Assembly: GCF_024220515.1 (NCBI RefSeq)
Contig: NZ_JAMXOT010000073.1
Span: 1 to 40,539 of the forward strand
DNA from: Oscillatoria sp. HE19RPO
GTDB lineage: Bacteria; Cyanobacteriota; Cyanobacteriia; Cyanobacteriales; Laspinemataceae
Direction: 5' to 3'
Length of the DNA: 40,539 nt
The translations under genes and the position numbers were made by a program. Below are positions 26,242 through 34,112 of this stretch, piece by piece; the stretch's first letter is position 1, and each line of letters opens with the position of its first letter. Below the pieces are notes generated by a model, which was not told the origin of the DNA, did no database searches, and worked only from the letters and a program-made list of their open reading frames with translations.

Positions 26242-27372
26242 TTAGAAATCAACCCCGCGCTTGAGTTCTACCCCATGATTAGCATAATGTTTGTGACAGA
26301 AGACTTCTGAATGAACACTGGCTAACTCAAAGTAGGCCGGAATATTTTGACAGCGCCCGGTGATAATGATTTCGGTGTCTTTGGGTTTGCGGAGTAAAGC
26401 ATCAACAATCGGTTGCACTTCCAGCAGTTCTAAGTCAACGGTGGGATTGAGTTCATCCAGGACAATGGTTTTGTAGAGTCCCGAGGCGATCGCCGATCGC
26501 GCAATTTCCCACCCCCGTTCTGCCTCCACATAGTCAATTTCTTTCTGTTGACCCCGCCAGACAATGGCATCGCCACCACAGCGCTGATGATCCACCAGAT
26601 TGGGGTAACTGTGACGCAACGCGGCGATCGCTGCATCTTCCGTATAGCCACTTCCCCCCTTCAACCACTGCACAATCAGCACCCGATGGGACTGGTCCTG
26701 ACTGATTCCCTTCCCGATCGCCTGCAACGCCTTACCCAAGGCACTGGTAGACTTACCCTTTCCAGCACCTGTATAAATTTCAATCCCATCAATGCCATTT
26801 TCTACCCCTCCGGCATGATAGTGGGACTTCATTTCCGAATGTAAATCCGCAATCTCCAATAAAGCTGGGGGTGTCGATCGCCCCGTGGCAATAATTTCCA
26901 GATGTTCTGGTTTCTGTTCCAGGGTACGAACCACCTCCTCGGTGGAGAGTAATCCTAAATCCAGAACTGGATTAATTTCGTCCAACACCACCACCGAATA
27001 GAGACCCGAGGCGATCGCCCCTTTTGCCACATCCCATCCCCGTTGCGCCTCCAGTCGGTCAAACCGAGTAATTTCATCCGGTCCAAAAAACTCCGCCCTT
27101 CCCGTGCGAACTTGATCGATCAGATGCGGAAAACCCCGTTGCAAAGCCTCGATCGCCGCATCTTCCTCATAATGCCGCGCCGGACCCTTGAGAAACCGCA
27201 ACAGCAGCACTCTGCTTTGCAGGGGCGTATTAATGCCCAAGCCAATCGAACGCAGCACGACTCCAAGGGCCGCCTGGGATTTCCCCTTTCCCGCGCCATC
27301 ATAAACGTGAATTTGACCTACGATGCGCTCGTGGGAAACCGCCGTGCGAATGCCGATGCCAGTTCTTGTCAT
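26242..27372 (-). CDS. Tandem double-domain CobO/BtuR-like P-loop protein
   Basis: A 376-aa protein made of two cob(I)yrinic acid a,c-diamide adenosyltransferase (CobO/CobA/BtuR) domains in a row. Domain 1 has the P-loop GAGKGKS (26-32), LKG (61-63), VVLDEINP (128-135) and GRSTPP (164-169); domain 2 has GAGKGKS (202-208), LKG (237-239), IVLDELNP (303-310) and GRCQNIP (339-345). Single-domain BtuR proteins are about 200 aa and work as homodimers adenosylating corrinoids. This fusion could act as a covalent dimer. Domain 1 keeps the standard proline-rich loop GRSTPP, while domain 2 differs there, hinting at divergence. The HxxG-type C-terminal tail (HYANHGVELKRGVDF) fits the family end. AGGAG precedes the ATG with short spacing. 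Confidence 0.87.
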   Translation of the reverse strand: MTRTGIGIRTAVSHERIVGQIHVYDGAGKGKSQAALGVVLRSIGLGINTPLQSRVLLLRFLKGPARHYEEDAAIEALQRGFPHLIDQVRTGRAEFFGPDEITRFDRLEAQRGWDVAKGAIASGLYSVVVLDEINPVLDLGLLSTEEVVRTLEQKPEHLEIIATGRSTPPALLEIADLHSEMKSHYHAGGVENGIDGIEIYTGAGKGKSTSALGKALQAIGKGISQDQSHRVLIVQWLKGGSGYTEDAAIAALRHSYPNLVDHQRCGGDAIVWRGQQKEIDYVEAERGWEIARSAIASGLYKTIVLDELNPTVDLELLEVQPIVDALLRKPKDTEIIITGRCQNIPAYFELASVHSEVFCHKHYANHGVELKRGVDF

Positions 27373-27802
27373 AGCTCCTTTGTATTTTATGAATGCCTTC
27401 TCCTCTTATTATCAGAGTTCTCGTCCCCTTTTCCCTAATTCACAGCAGATTGGAGGATGGGGGAGATGGGGAGGATGGGGGAGATGGGGAGGATGGTCCA
27501 AGTTTGTAGTAACGACTTCAGTCGTTTCCGGATCGTTTGTAGTAACGACTTCAGTCGTTGCTATCGTGTCATGGCATACGCCATGACACTCACACTGAGC
27601 GGCTTAAGCGCCTGTTTGGGGACTGGGTGCGATCGCCTCCAATGGGGCGTTACTTGGCGGATGCCAAGTAACGCGGTAACGACTGAAGTCGTTACTACAA
27701 ACATCTCCCCCATCTCCCCAATCTCCCCAATCTCCCCCATCTCCCCCACTCAACCCCCTCCCAGTCAGGTAGAATAGGCAAGATTAGGAGTCAATAGCCA
27801 CT
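27373..27802. other. Divergent intergenic region filled by a hairpin element
   Basis: The 430-bp region between the divergent CobO-like and fraC genes is mostly repeat: a purine array (27453-27496), an extra terminal repeat (27502-27526), the full MITE-like element (27535-27702) and an inverted pyrimidine array (27703-27755). Only about 80 bp on the CobO side and 45 bp on the fraC side are left for ordinary promoter sequence. Confidence 0.7.
27535..27702. mobile_element. MITE-like element, 168 bp, 25-bp perfect terminal inverted repeats
   Basis: The ends at 27535-27559 and 27678-27702 are perfect 25-bp inverted copies, identical to those at 8795-8949. The inner hairpins are GTGTCATGGC / GCCATGACAC (27566-27589, loop ATAC) and GCGTTACTTGGC / GCCAAGTAACGC (27647-27674, loop GGAT). 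The core GGGGACTGGGTGC...GCCTCCA..GGGG matches the reverse complement of the 8795-8949 core, so the two elements lie in opposite orientations. The first stem differs from its counterpart by two compensated base pairs. An extra direct copy of the end lies at 27502-27526, and purine/pyrimidine arrays flank the whole in inverted orientation. Confidence 0.78.
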
Positions 27803-28318
27803 ATGGTTTTTCCTCTGCCGACTATTTTGCTTCAAACCTTTATTTTAACAATTTCAGTCGCCATTGAATCGTCTGTATTTTATGCTCGCTGTCAAGTTAG
27901 CCGGAAAACTAGCGTTGAATATGCCCTATCCATTAATTTAATTTCCACTTGTGTGGGATGGATATTTTTCTTCTATATCGAACCTTTTCTTTCCCCCACC
28001 CTCAAAATCAAACTCATTACCTATGTTTTTTTGAATCAATTAGGAGAGGGCAGTCTTTCTTTAATTTTTGGAATTGGCTTTGTTTTATTCTGGGCCAACT
28101 TTGCTATCAAACTCATTAGTTTGAATTTATTCAATAAAATCATTGACTCCGCTTATCCGCTCAAAACAGAAGCTGAAGTTGACTTAGAAGAAGATGCGAG
28201 ATATTACACTCGCAAAATTAAAAAAGCCCCTGAACGACGACAAGCAATGGCTGTTTTATGGGGTCATTCCTATAGTCATAGCGTGATTTTATTAGTATTA
28301 TGGTTAAAAGACTTTTAA
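27803..28318 (+). CDS. fraC: Filament integrity protein FraC
   Basis: A 171-aa membrane protein matching FraC of heterocyst-forming Anabaena in length, topology and order before fraD and fraE. In Anabaena, FraC localises to the septum and is needed for filament integrity and intercellular molecular exchange. Visible features: an N-terminal hydrophobic segment followed by IESSVFYARCQVSRKTSVEYALSINL, three to four membrane segments, a charged cytoplasmic stretch (EAEVDLEEDARYYTRKIKKA) and a final hydrophobic tail ending WLKDF. The ATG at 27803 has no strong ribosome-binding site. The MITE-like element ends about 100 bp upstream and the pyrimidine array about 50 bp upstream, so the promoter is probably squeezed between them or inside the element. 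Confidence 0.85.
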   Translation: MVFPLPTILLQTFILTISVAIESSVFYARCQVSRKTSVEYALSINLISTCVGWIFFFYIEPFLSPTLKIKLITYVFLNQLGEGSLSLIFGIGFVLFWANFAIKLISLNLFNKIIDSAYPLKTEAEVDLEEDARYYTRKIKKAPERRQAMAVLWGHSYSHSVILLVLWLKDF

Positions 28319-28443
28319 AATCTAAGTTCAGATTACACCAGATAGGGTAATCGGCAACTAGAGCCTGGAATAATCACCAAACCAGGCATCAATATACCCT
28401 GAGTAGCTTCTGGCTCCTATCCTCCACCGTTTCATTGGCTAAA

Positions 28444-29433
28444 ATGCTCAAATACTGGATCGATAGATTAAGACCTCCCCGACCCTTTTGTTGGGAAACC
28501 TTGATTTTATTAAGCATATTTTCTGGGTTGCTCTCTGTCTTTTCCTGGCTACTGGTTCCTCCGGCTTTGAATGCCTATCATTTTACCCATACGGGATTCT
28601 TGATATTTTTTGTGCTGGGAACAGCTTGGTGGCAATGGGAACGACCGATAACAGTATTGGGCATCAAGATCGGTCCTTGGATTGTGGGATTGCTACTTAG
28701 TATTCTCTTGTTAGATGACTTACCCGAGAATTGGCGACATCAAGGGATGATTGTCACCTGGCCCTTGTTGACTGCTTCGGTGCGGTCCGTGCCTAAATTT
28801 TTTAGAGGGCAACTCTTACCCAGTTGGCCTCCTATTTCAATGCTGAAAGAATTAACGGTGATGTTTTTATTTCATGTTTTGATTAGTTTATGGTTGCAAT
28901 TTGGATTTTTACTAAATCAGTGGATGATAAATTATCCGAGCTTATTAACGGAGGATTTAACCCGCAGTTCATTCGCAATTTATCGGGGAATTGAAGCGCC
29001 GGAAATCCCCCAAGGAAATATCCTGATTAACGAGATGGAAGCTTTCCTCCGGGAACAGATAGAGGGGCAACAGTTGCCCAGAGTGGATCAAGTGATTTCA
29101 GGATTGCTAGAAAACCGGATTGAGATGGATAAAACGGTTAAAAAAAGGTTACCGAATATTGAAGAAAATCAATGGTGGGAACTGCGGGGAACGGTGATTC
29201 AGCGTCAGGCTGGATATGGTATCACCTTATTCGCGATTTGGACAGGGTTGCCCTTAACCGGGGAGGAATATTACCTGGAAAAATCCTGCGAAATTTCTCG
29301 AACCTTTCGGCAACCGGAACCCGCCAGCAGTCGCCCTCCGGCAGAGGCGTTAGATCGGGCACAGATGGAGTGCGGACCCACGAGCGATCGCAAATCCGGA
29401 CCCATCCCCTTACTCGGACAAGGTTTCGATTAA
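28444..29433 (+). CDS. fraD: Filament integrity protein FraD (DUF5357 family)
   Basis: A 329-aa protein from the ATG at 28444 (a TTG three codons earlier is the alternative). It has about five N-terminal membrane segments (to about residue 165) and then a mainly soluble C-terminal part with a coiled helix (INEMEAFLREQIEGQQLPRVDQV), the layout of Anabaena FraD, whose C-terminal domain is periplasmic and forms part of the septal-junction plug structure. The core W.ELRGTVIQRQAGYG..LFAIWTG is followed by an unusual tail from about residue 290 (EPASSRPPAEALDRAQ onward) that is low in hydrophobic content and looks like an added extension. It lies between fraC (125 bp away) and fraE, probably one transcript. 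Confidence 0.85.
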   Translation: MLKYWIDRLRPPRPFCWETLILLSIFSGLLSVFSWLLVPPALNAYHFTHTGFLIFFVLGTAWWQWERPITVLGIKIGPWIVGLLLSILLLDDLPENWRHQGMIVTWPLLTASVRSVPKFFRGQLLPSWPPISMLKELTVMFLFHVLISLWLQFGFLLNQWMINYPSLLTEDLTRSSFAIYRGIEAPEIPQGNILINEMEAFLREQIEGQQLPRVDQVISGLLENRIEMDKTVKKRLPNIEENQWWELRGTVIQRQAGYGITLFAIWTGLPLTGEEYYLEKSCEISRTFRQPEPASSRPPAEALDRAQMECGPTSDRKSGPIPLLGQGFD

Positions 29434-29578
29434 AATAGAAAGAGAGAGGCGATTCTCGGCGGCTAGATTGACTGGGCAAAGTCCCGGGATTTTTCTATTG
29501 CATTTTAGCCCCTATGCCTTTAAAATTTGCTCATAGCAAAATCGAGAAAAGTTGAAATTGAAGCGAGGAGGTGTCTTG

Positions 29579-30352
29579 GTGAACCCAGGCAGAACGTTAG
29601 CGATCGCCAACAATGTCTTTTGGGAAGTGATTCGCGCTCGCGTCCTCTATTTTATCATGGTGTTTGGGTTATTTTTTATCGGGGCAATGCGCCTTCTCCC
29701 AGAATATGCTGTTCTCACTGAGGACAAAATTCTGCTGGATTTGGGAATTGCGGCGATCGGCTTTTTGGGATTAATTGTTGCGGCATTTGTCGGAACTGCA
29801 CCGATCCAAAATGAAATCGAAAATCGCACGGTTCTCGTCTTGCTGGCTAAACCCATTAGTCGTGCTGAATTTATCGTCGGCAAACATCTCGGACTCTGTG
29901 GTGTTCTAGCGGTCCTGATTACGGTGACGATGGCGTTGTATTTAGGGTTGATGAGTTTATCTCAGATAGATTATCCCCTGTTGAGTCTGCTCGTTGCGGC
30001 GTTTTATCTATTTTTAGAACTGTCGTTACTCACGGCAGTGGCGATCGCCTTAAGTGTCTTTACCAGTTCATTACTAGCAACCCTCCTGACTTTTGCCGTT
30101 TATGTCATGGGACACCTGAGTGAGGATATTGTTCAAGCCGGTGAACTGAGTAAAAGTCCCACGGTTGAAGCAATTACCCGAGGGTTATATTTAATCTTAC
30201 CTGACTTATCCCGGTTAGACCTCAAAAATCAAGCGGTTTATGGGATATTACCCGATGGGGGGACCTTGGTTCTCAATTTCATTTACGCCTTATTTTACAT
30301 CGTGCTCCTGTTGGCGATCGCCAATTTAATCTTTTCTCGACGGGAATTTTAA
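29579..30352 (+). CDS. fraE: ABC-2 type permease, FraE-like
   Basis: A 257-aa ABC-2-type permease with six hydrophobic segments. Its position behind fraC and fraD, its length and the family identify it as FraE, which in Anabaena is required for filament integrity and normal heterocyst polar morphology. The coupling region NEIENRTVLVLLAKPISRAE, typical of ABC-2 permeases contacting their ATPase, is present. I choose the GTG at 29579 because GGAGG lies 7 nt upstream; the frame reaches back to a TTG at 29552 without a matching signal. No ATPase partner is encoded nearby, so it must pair with an unlinked subunit. Confidence 0.85.
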   Translation: MNPGRTLAIANNVFWEVIRARVLYFIMVFGLFFIGAMRLLPEYAVLTEDKILLDLGIAAIGFLGLIVAAFVGTAPIQNEIENRTVLVLLAKPISRAEFIVGKHLGLCGVLAVLITVTMALYLGLMSLSQIDYPLLSLLVAAFYLFLELSLLTAVAIALSVFTSSLLATLLTFAVYVMGHLSEDIVQAGELSKSPTVEAITRGLYLILPDLSRLDLKNQAVYGILPDGGTLVLNFIYALFYIVLLLAIANLIFSRREF

Positions 30353-30471
30353 ACCGGCATCTTTCTCTCCTGTCCTAGGGGTTCGGTCTTCTGGACAATG
30401 CAACCCTTTTTCTAACGCCGGTATCGCCTCCAAATTTGACTCTGTGACCCTTTGTTTAACTTCAACTCCTC

Positions 30472-31311
30472 ATGCAACAACTTCAACAACTCGAACAACT
30501 TCAACAAATTTTTCAAGAAATGGACCGGGCATTAATTGCCTATTCCGGCGGCATTGATAGTACCTTAGTCGCCAAAATTGCTTACGATACCCTGGGAGAG
30601 AAAGCGTTAGCCGTGACAGCGGTTTCCCCATCTCTGCTTCCAGAAGACTTAGAAGATGCCCGGATTCAAGCGGCAGAAATTGGCATTGCTCATGAAGAAG
30701 TCACCACCCAAGAAATGGCGAATCCCAATTACACTGCTAATCCCGTGAATCGCTGCTATTTCTGTAAAAGTGAACTCCATGATACCCTCAAACCTTTGGC
30801 GATATCTCGGGGATATCCTTATGTGGTAGATGGGGTGAATGGGGATGATTTGCATGACTATCGCCCGGGGATTCAAGCGGCGAAAGAACGAGGAGCGCGA
30901 TCGCCTCTTGCGGAAGTCGGACTCACCAAAGTTCAAGTGCGTCAACTGGCGAAATTCTTAGACTTGCCTTGGTGGGATAAACCCGCCCAACCCTGTTTAA
31001 GTTCTCGCTTTCCTTATGGGGAAGAAATTACTGTAGAAAAGCTCCAAAGAGTGGGTCGCGCCGAGCGTTATTTGCGAAAATTAGGACTCAAAAATCTCCG
31101 AGTTCGGTCCGAAGGAGACAGCGCCCGAATTGAATTACCCCCGGAACAAATCAAGGAATTTGTTTTAATTACGGACTTGCCTGCTTTAGTGGCTGCCTTT
31201 CAAGAGTTTGGGTTTATTTACGTTAATTTAGACCTAGAAGGGTATCGCAGTGGTAAACTCAATCAGGTCTTAAGCCCCGAGGTGTTGGCAAAAGCACCGG
31301 CAGGGGTATAG
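30472..31311 (+). CDS. larE: ATP-dependent sacrificial sulfur transferase LarE
   Basis: A 279-aa PP-loop pyrophosphatase of the LarE family, which in Lactobacillus donates sulfur from its own cysteine to build the nickel-pincer (NPN) cofactor. The PP-loop SGGIDS is at residues 25-30, the NRCYFCKSEL motif at 93-102, and the sacrificial cysteine is probably C175 in PCLSSRFPYG. Single-cysteine context suggests the sacrificial rather than the [4Fe-4S]-dependent form. No larB, larC or larA genes are in the window, so the partner genes are elsewhere or the protein serves another sulfur-transfer role. A glutamine/leucine-rich N-terminus (QQLQQLEQLQQIF) precedes the domain. The GC-rich inverted repeat after it may be a terminator. 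Confidence 0.92.
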   Translation: MQQLQQLEQLQQIFQEMDRALIAYSGGIDSTLVAKIAYDTLGEKALAVTAVSPSLLPEDLEDARIQAAEIGIAHEEVTTQEMANPNYTANPVNRCYFCKSELHDTLKPLAISRGYPYVVDGVNGDDLHDYRPGIQAAKERGARSPLAEVGLTKVQVRQLAKFLDLPWWDKPAQPCLSSRFPYGEEITVEKLQRVGRAERYLRKLGLKNLRVRSEGDSARIELPPEQIKEFVLITDLPALVAAFQEFGFIYVNLDLEGYRSGKLNQVLSPEVLAKAPAGV

Positions 31312-31322
31312 ACGACTACTGC

Positions 31323-31356
31323 GGGGGTCGCTGGCGGATGAGCGCCGGTACCCCCC
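31323..31356 (+). terminator. GC-rich hairpin after larE
   Basis: GGGGGT...GGCG pairs with CGCC...ACCCCC across a short loop directly after the larE stop. There is no U-run at its foot; a T-rich stretch comes about 20 nt later. It could be a terminator or a boundary before the psiE-family gene. Confidence 0.4.
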
Positions 31357-31395
31357 TGGTGGCTGTGCGGAGTTCTTTTATTTTTACGTTAAACG

Positions 31396-31863
31396 ATGAG
31401 ACGCTTGAGAAGATGGTATTACCGAATTAGCGATGGATTTAGAGATGAAAATTTTGTTCATATTACCGAACAAATTCAGATTGCGATCGCCAAAGTCTTG
31501 TCAATTTTAATGATTCTAATCATTTTAGTTGCGGTGGCTGACTTGATTGTATTTTTAACTCAAGTCTTGCTGACTGAACCTGTGGGCTTTTTAACAAATA
31601 CATTATTTGAAATATTTGGCTTGTTCCTGAATGTTCTGATTTCTATGGAAATTTTAGAGAATATTACAGCCTATATGAAAAAACATACGGTGCAAGTGGA
31701 ACTGGTGATTGTCACATCTCTGGTTGCTGTTGCCCGAAAAATTATTATTTTTGACCTAGAAAAATATTCAGAATTTGCCTTACTGGGTTTAGCTGTTGCC
31801 ATTTTTGCCCTATCGATTAGTTACTGGATTGTTCGCAGTCTCAACTCTAACTCACGAGTCTGA
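31396..31863 (+). CDS. PsiE-family membrane protein
   Basis: A 155-aa protein of the phosphate-starvation-inducible PsiE family. It has an amphipathic basic N-terminus (MRRLRRWYYRISDGF) and four membrane helices at about 36-56, 66-90, 107-120 and 126-146. The inner block LISMEILENITAYMKKHTVQVELVI is typical of the family and connects helix 2 to helix 3. The E. coli gene responds to phosphate and cAMP, but the biochemical role is unknown. The convergent chemotaxis gene ends 27 bp away. Confidence 0.85.
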   Translation: MRRLRRWYYRISDGFRDENFVHITEQIQIAIAKVLSILMILIILVAVADLIVFLTQVLLTEPVGFLTNTLFEIFGLFLNVLISMEILENITAYMKKHTVQVELVIVTSLVAVARKIIIFDLEKYSEFALLGLAVAIFALSISYWIVRSLNSNSRV

Positions 31864-31890
31864 ATCTGAAGATACACCCCGGCAGTTTTG

Positions 31891-33249
31891 CTAAACCATT
31901 GTCTTTAAACTCCATGCTGCTTGATTGAGTTGCTGCATTCCCAGTTTGGTTTGACCGATACCATTCACGGTTTCTTTCGTCCCATTGTTGATAGAATCCA
32001 TTGCTTCAACCACTTGCTGAATGGCGTTGGCTTGTTCCTGTGCACTCAAAGAAATGCGGGCGTTGCGGGTGAAAATTTCATCAATGGCATCGGCAACGGA
32101 TTGAAAGGCTGCCGTCATCTTCTGGATACTTTCCACAGATTGTTCTACCTTTTTACTTCCTTCTTGGGTTACCTGTAAGGTGGAACTCATCGCAGCTTGA
32201 ATATCAGCAACCAACTGTTGAATTTCTTCGGCAGATTTTTTACTGTGGTTGGCAAGCTGACGAATTTCAGCCGCTACAATCGTAAATCCCTTGCCATCAA
32301 TTCCGGTACGTTTGGCTTCTATGGCTGCATTTAAGGCTAAAAGATTTGTTTGATTCGCCATGCGACTGACCATATTAGAAATGGTTTCAATACGTCGGAT
32401 GCGTTCTTTAAAGTCAGTAATTTTATGATAAATTGCACTAGAATTATTTTGCACAGTTGCCATTTCTTCTAACAGGTCATGGACGGTTTTACCTCCTTCT
32501 ACGGCTAAATTCATGACAGCCGAAGCGGCTTCTTTTGCGGCGATCGCCTCCTGGGCGGACTCCGCTGAACTGTGACGAATATGGGTGGTGGTGTTGGTGG
32601 TTTGATGGACAGAAGCCGCTTGCATGGAAACCACCAATTCCTGTTGGGTGACGATCGCCGCTATCTCGGTACAAGAGGAGGCGATCGCCACAATCGCTTT
32701 TTTGATTTGAGACTGGAGAATATGGGTGACCCAACAAATCCCTACTAATACGGCCAAATTTAATAAAAACAAAGTAATTTGACTGACTTGAGTTAACTGA
32801 ACTTTCCCCTTGGCAAAATCTTCAGCCGCAAATACAGCCGCATTGGACAATTCAAAAAATAATTCACTCTCTTCCAGGAGAATCTCATCTCCCTGGGGTG
32901 CAGTTCTATGCTCTTGAATGATGGCTTTCAGGGTAAACCACCCGGTTTGAACTGCCTGCATTTTCTGTAAAAAATTGGGGTCGGTTGCTGGCGGAAGTTT
33001 TAAATCGCGATCGCCTTCAATCAATCCCTGGATGATTCGCTCAATTTCATTGATTAAATCATCTTCTTCCACATCAGCCAGTTCTAACTTAACCAATCTC
33101 TGGCCCGCACCTCGGATAATTCCGGCATGATTCACCACTCGACCATCATCACTCATGCGATTAATCAAATAAGAAACCGATGCCACATTAATAAAAGAAG
33201 ACGTAAATAGAGCAACGGCTGCAACAATTAACTGGGTCGTAGTTTTCAT
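31891..33249 (-). CDS. Methyl-accepting chemotaxis/phototaxis transducer, PilJ-like
   Basis: A 452-aa transducer. An N-terminal membrane segment (about 6-28) is followed by a periplasmic helical region with a PilJ/NarX-type sensor motif (NHAGIIRGAGQRLVKLE), a second membrane segment (about 157-178), and a cytoplasmic signalling domain. The highly conserved tip ANQTNLLALNAAIEAKRTG is intact, which is the CheA/CheW-contacting hairpin. There is no clear HAMP module between membrane segment and signalling domain, only a short linker. In filamentous cyanobacteria such PilJ-like proteins drive type IV pilus motility and phototaxis; a lone transducer without che genes here probably joins an unlinked system. 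Confidence 0.88.
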   Translation of the reverse strand: MKTTTQLIVAAVALFTSSFINVASVSYLINRMSDDGRVVNHAGIIRGAGQRLVKLELADVEEDDLINEIERIIQGLIEGDRDLKLPPATDPNFLQKMQAVQTGWFTLKAIIQEHRTAPQGDEILLEESELFFELSNAAVFAAEDFAKGKVQLTQVSQITLFLLNLAVLVGICWVTHILQSQIKKAIVAIASSCTEIAAIVTQQELVVSMQAASVHQTTNTTTHIRHSSAESAQEAIAAKEAASAVMNLAVEGGKTVHDLLEEMATVQNNSSAIYHKITDFKERIRRIETISNMVSRMANQTNLLALNAAIEAKRTGIDGKGFTIVAAEIRQLANHSKKSAEEIQQLVADIQAAMSSTLQVTQEGSKKVEQSVESIQKMTAAFQSVADAIDEIFTRNARISLSAQEQANAIQQVVEAMDSINNGTKETVNGIGQTKLGMQQLNQAAWSLKTMV

Positions 33250-33460
33250 AATTTCGTGATTTAACGGAGTCTATGGGATGGCTTGGAGCTTCTCGACTCT
33301 TCCCCTATCGGGATGCATCAGAGTTCCCCCCAATTACTTTGCCAACCCTAACATTTTCTCGAAAAATTCACGAGGGCATTTTCGCGTAGGTAACTCTCCC
33401 TAAATTTAACTAAAAAAAAGCCCGGTTTATCAACCAGATGGGTTAAATTTTCAAGAATAT
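33250..33460. other. Upstream region of the transducer gene
   Basis: The 211-bp stretch between the transducer start and the first repeat copy presumably contains the transducer promoter. I see no coding sequence and no clear operator. Confidence 0.4.
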
Positions 33461-34107
33461 AAAAAGCCCGCAGGCTTAAGCCTGGGGCTATACGGACAAA
33501 GCCCGCCTGCGCGGGCTCCTCTCTAAACATGACTTGAGACAACCCGATTTGGAAGAAGTCCACAGAAAAAGCCCGCAGGCTCAAGCCTGGGGCTATACGA
33601 ACAAAGCCCGCCTGCGCGGGCTCCTCTATAAAAATGACTTTTCATACCCAATCCGGGTGGTAAAGGTCGGTTTTCTCTTCAGCCTGCGTAGGCACCGCTT
33701 CGTCTGTGTAGCCCCAGGCTTAAGCCTGCGGGTTTTTATAGACTTTTGAAAACCGAATTGGATACCCTACCCAGATTGGGAATAAGAAAAAGCCCGCAGG
33801 CTCAAGCCTGGGGCTATACGAACAAAGCCCGCCTGCGCGGGCTCCTCTATAAAAATGACTTTTCATACCCCATCCGGGTGGTAAAGGTCGGTTTTCTCTT
33901 CAGCCTGCGTAGGCACCGCTTCGTCCGTGTAGCCCCAGGCTTAAGCCTGCGGGTTTTTATAGACCAGATTATGCCTCGACTTCAGCCTGCGTAGGCACCG
34001 CTTCGTCCGTGTAGCCCCAGGCTTGAGCCTGCGGGCTTTTATTTCAGCCTGCGTAGGCACCGCTTCGTCCGTGTAGCCCCAGGCTTAAGCCTGCGGGTTT
34101 TTATAGA
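33461..34107. repeat. Cluster of seven ~62-bp two-hairpin elements
   Basis: Copies on the minus strand lie at 33461-33522, 33566-33627 and 33787-33848; copies on the plus strand at 33678-33742, 33899-33963, 33981-34043 and 34043-34107. Each plus-strand copy reads TTCAGCCTGCGTAGGC, CACCGCTTCGTC, GTGTAGCCC, CAGGCTTAAGCCTG and a T-rich end; the two palindromic parts form consecutive hairpins. Opposite-facing copies form pairs (33566/33678 and 33787/33899), and these pairs are themselves a 221-bp tandem duplication with only about two differences in 177 bp. The cluster ends next to the hcp stop codon. Frames across it (SPQAQAWGYTNKARLRGLL) are repeat translations, not proteins. Confidence 0.85.
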
Positions 34108-34112
34108 CCTTA

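Noticed and set aside
33534-33994. Small proteins of the type SPQAQAWGYTNKARLRGLL
   Set aside because: They are translations of the two-hairpin repeat; the same peptide appears wherever the repeat faces that way.
33461-34107. Possible CRISPR array
   Set aside because: The repeats face both ways, carry strong internal hairpins and are separated by non-unique, partly duplicated spacers. There is no regular spacing and no cas gene.
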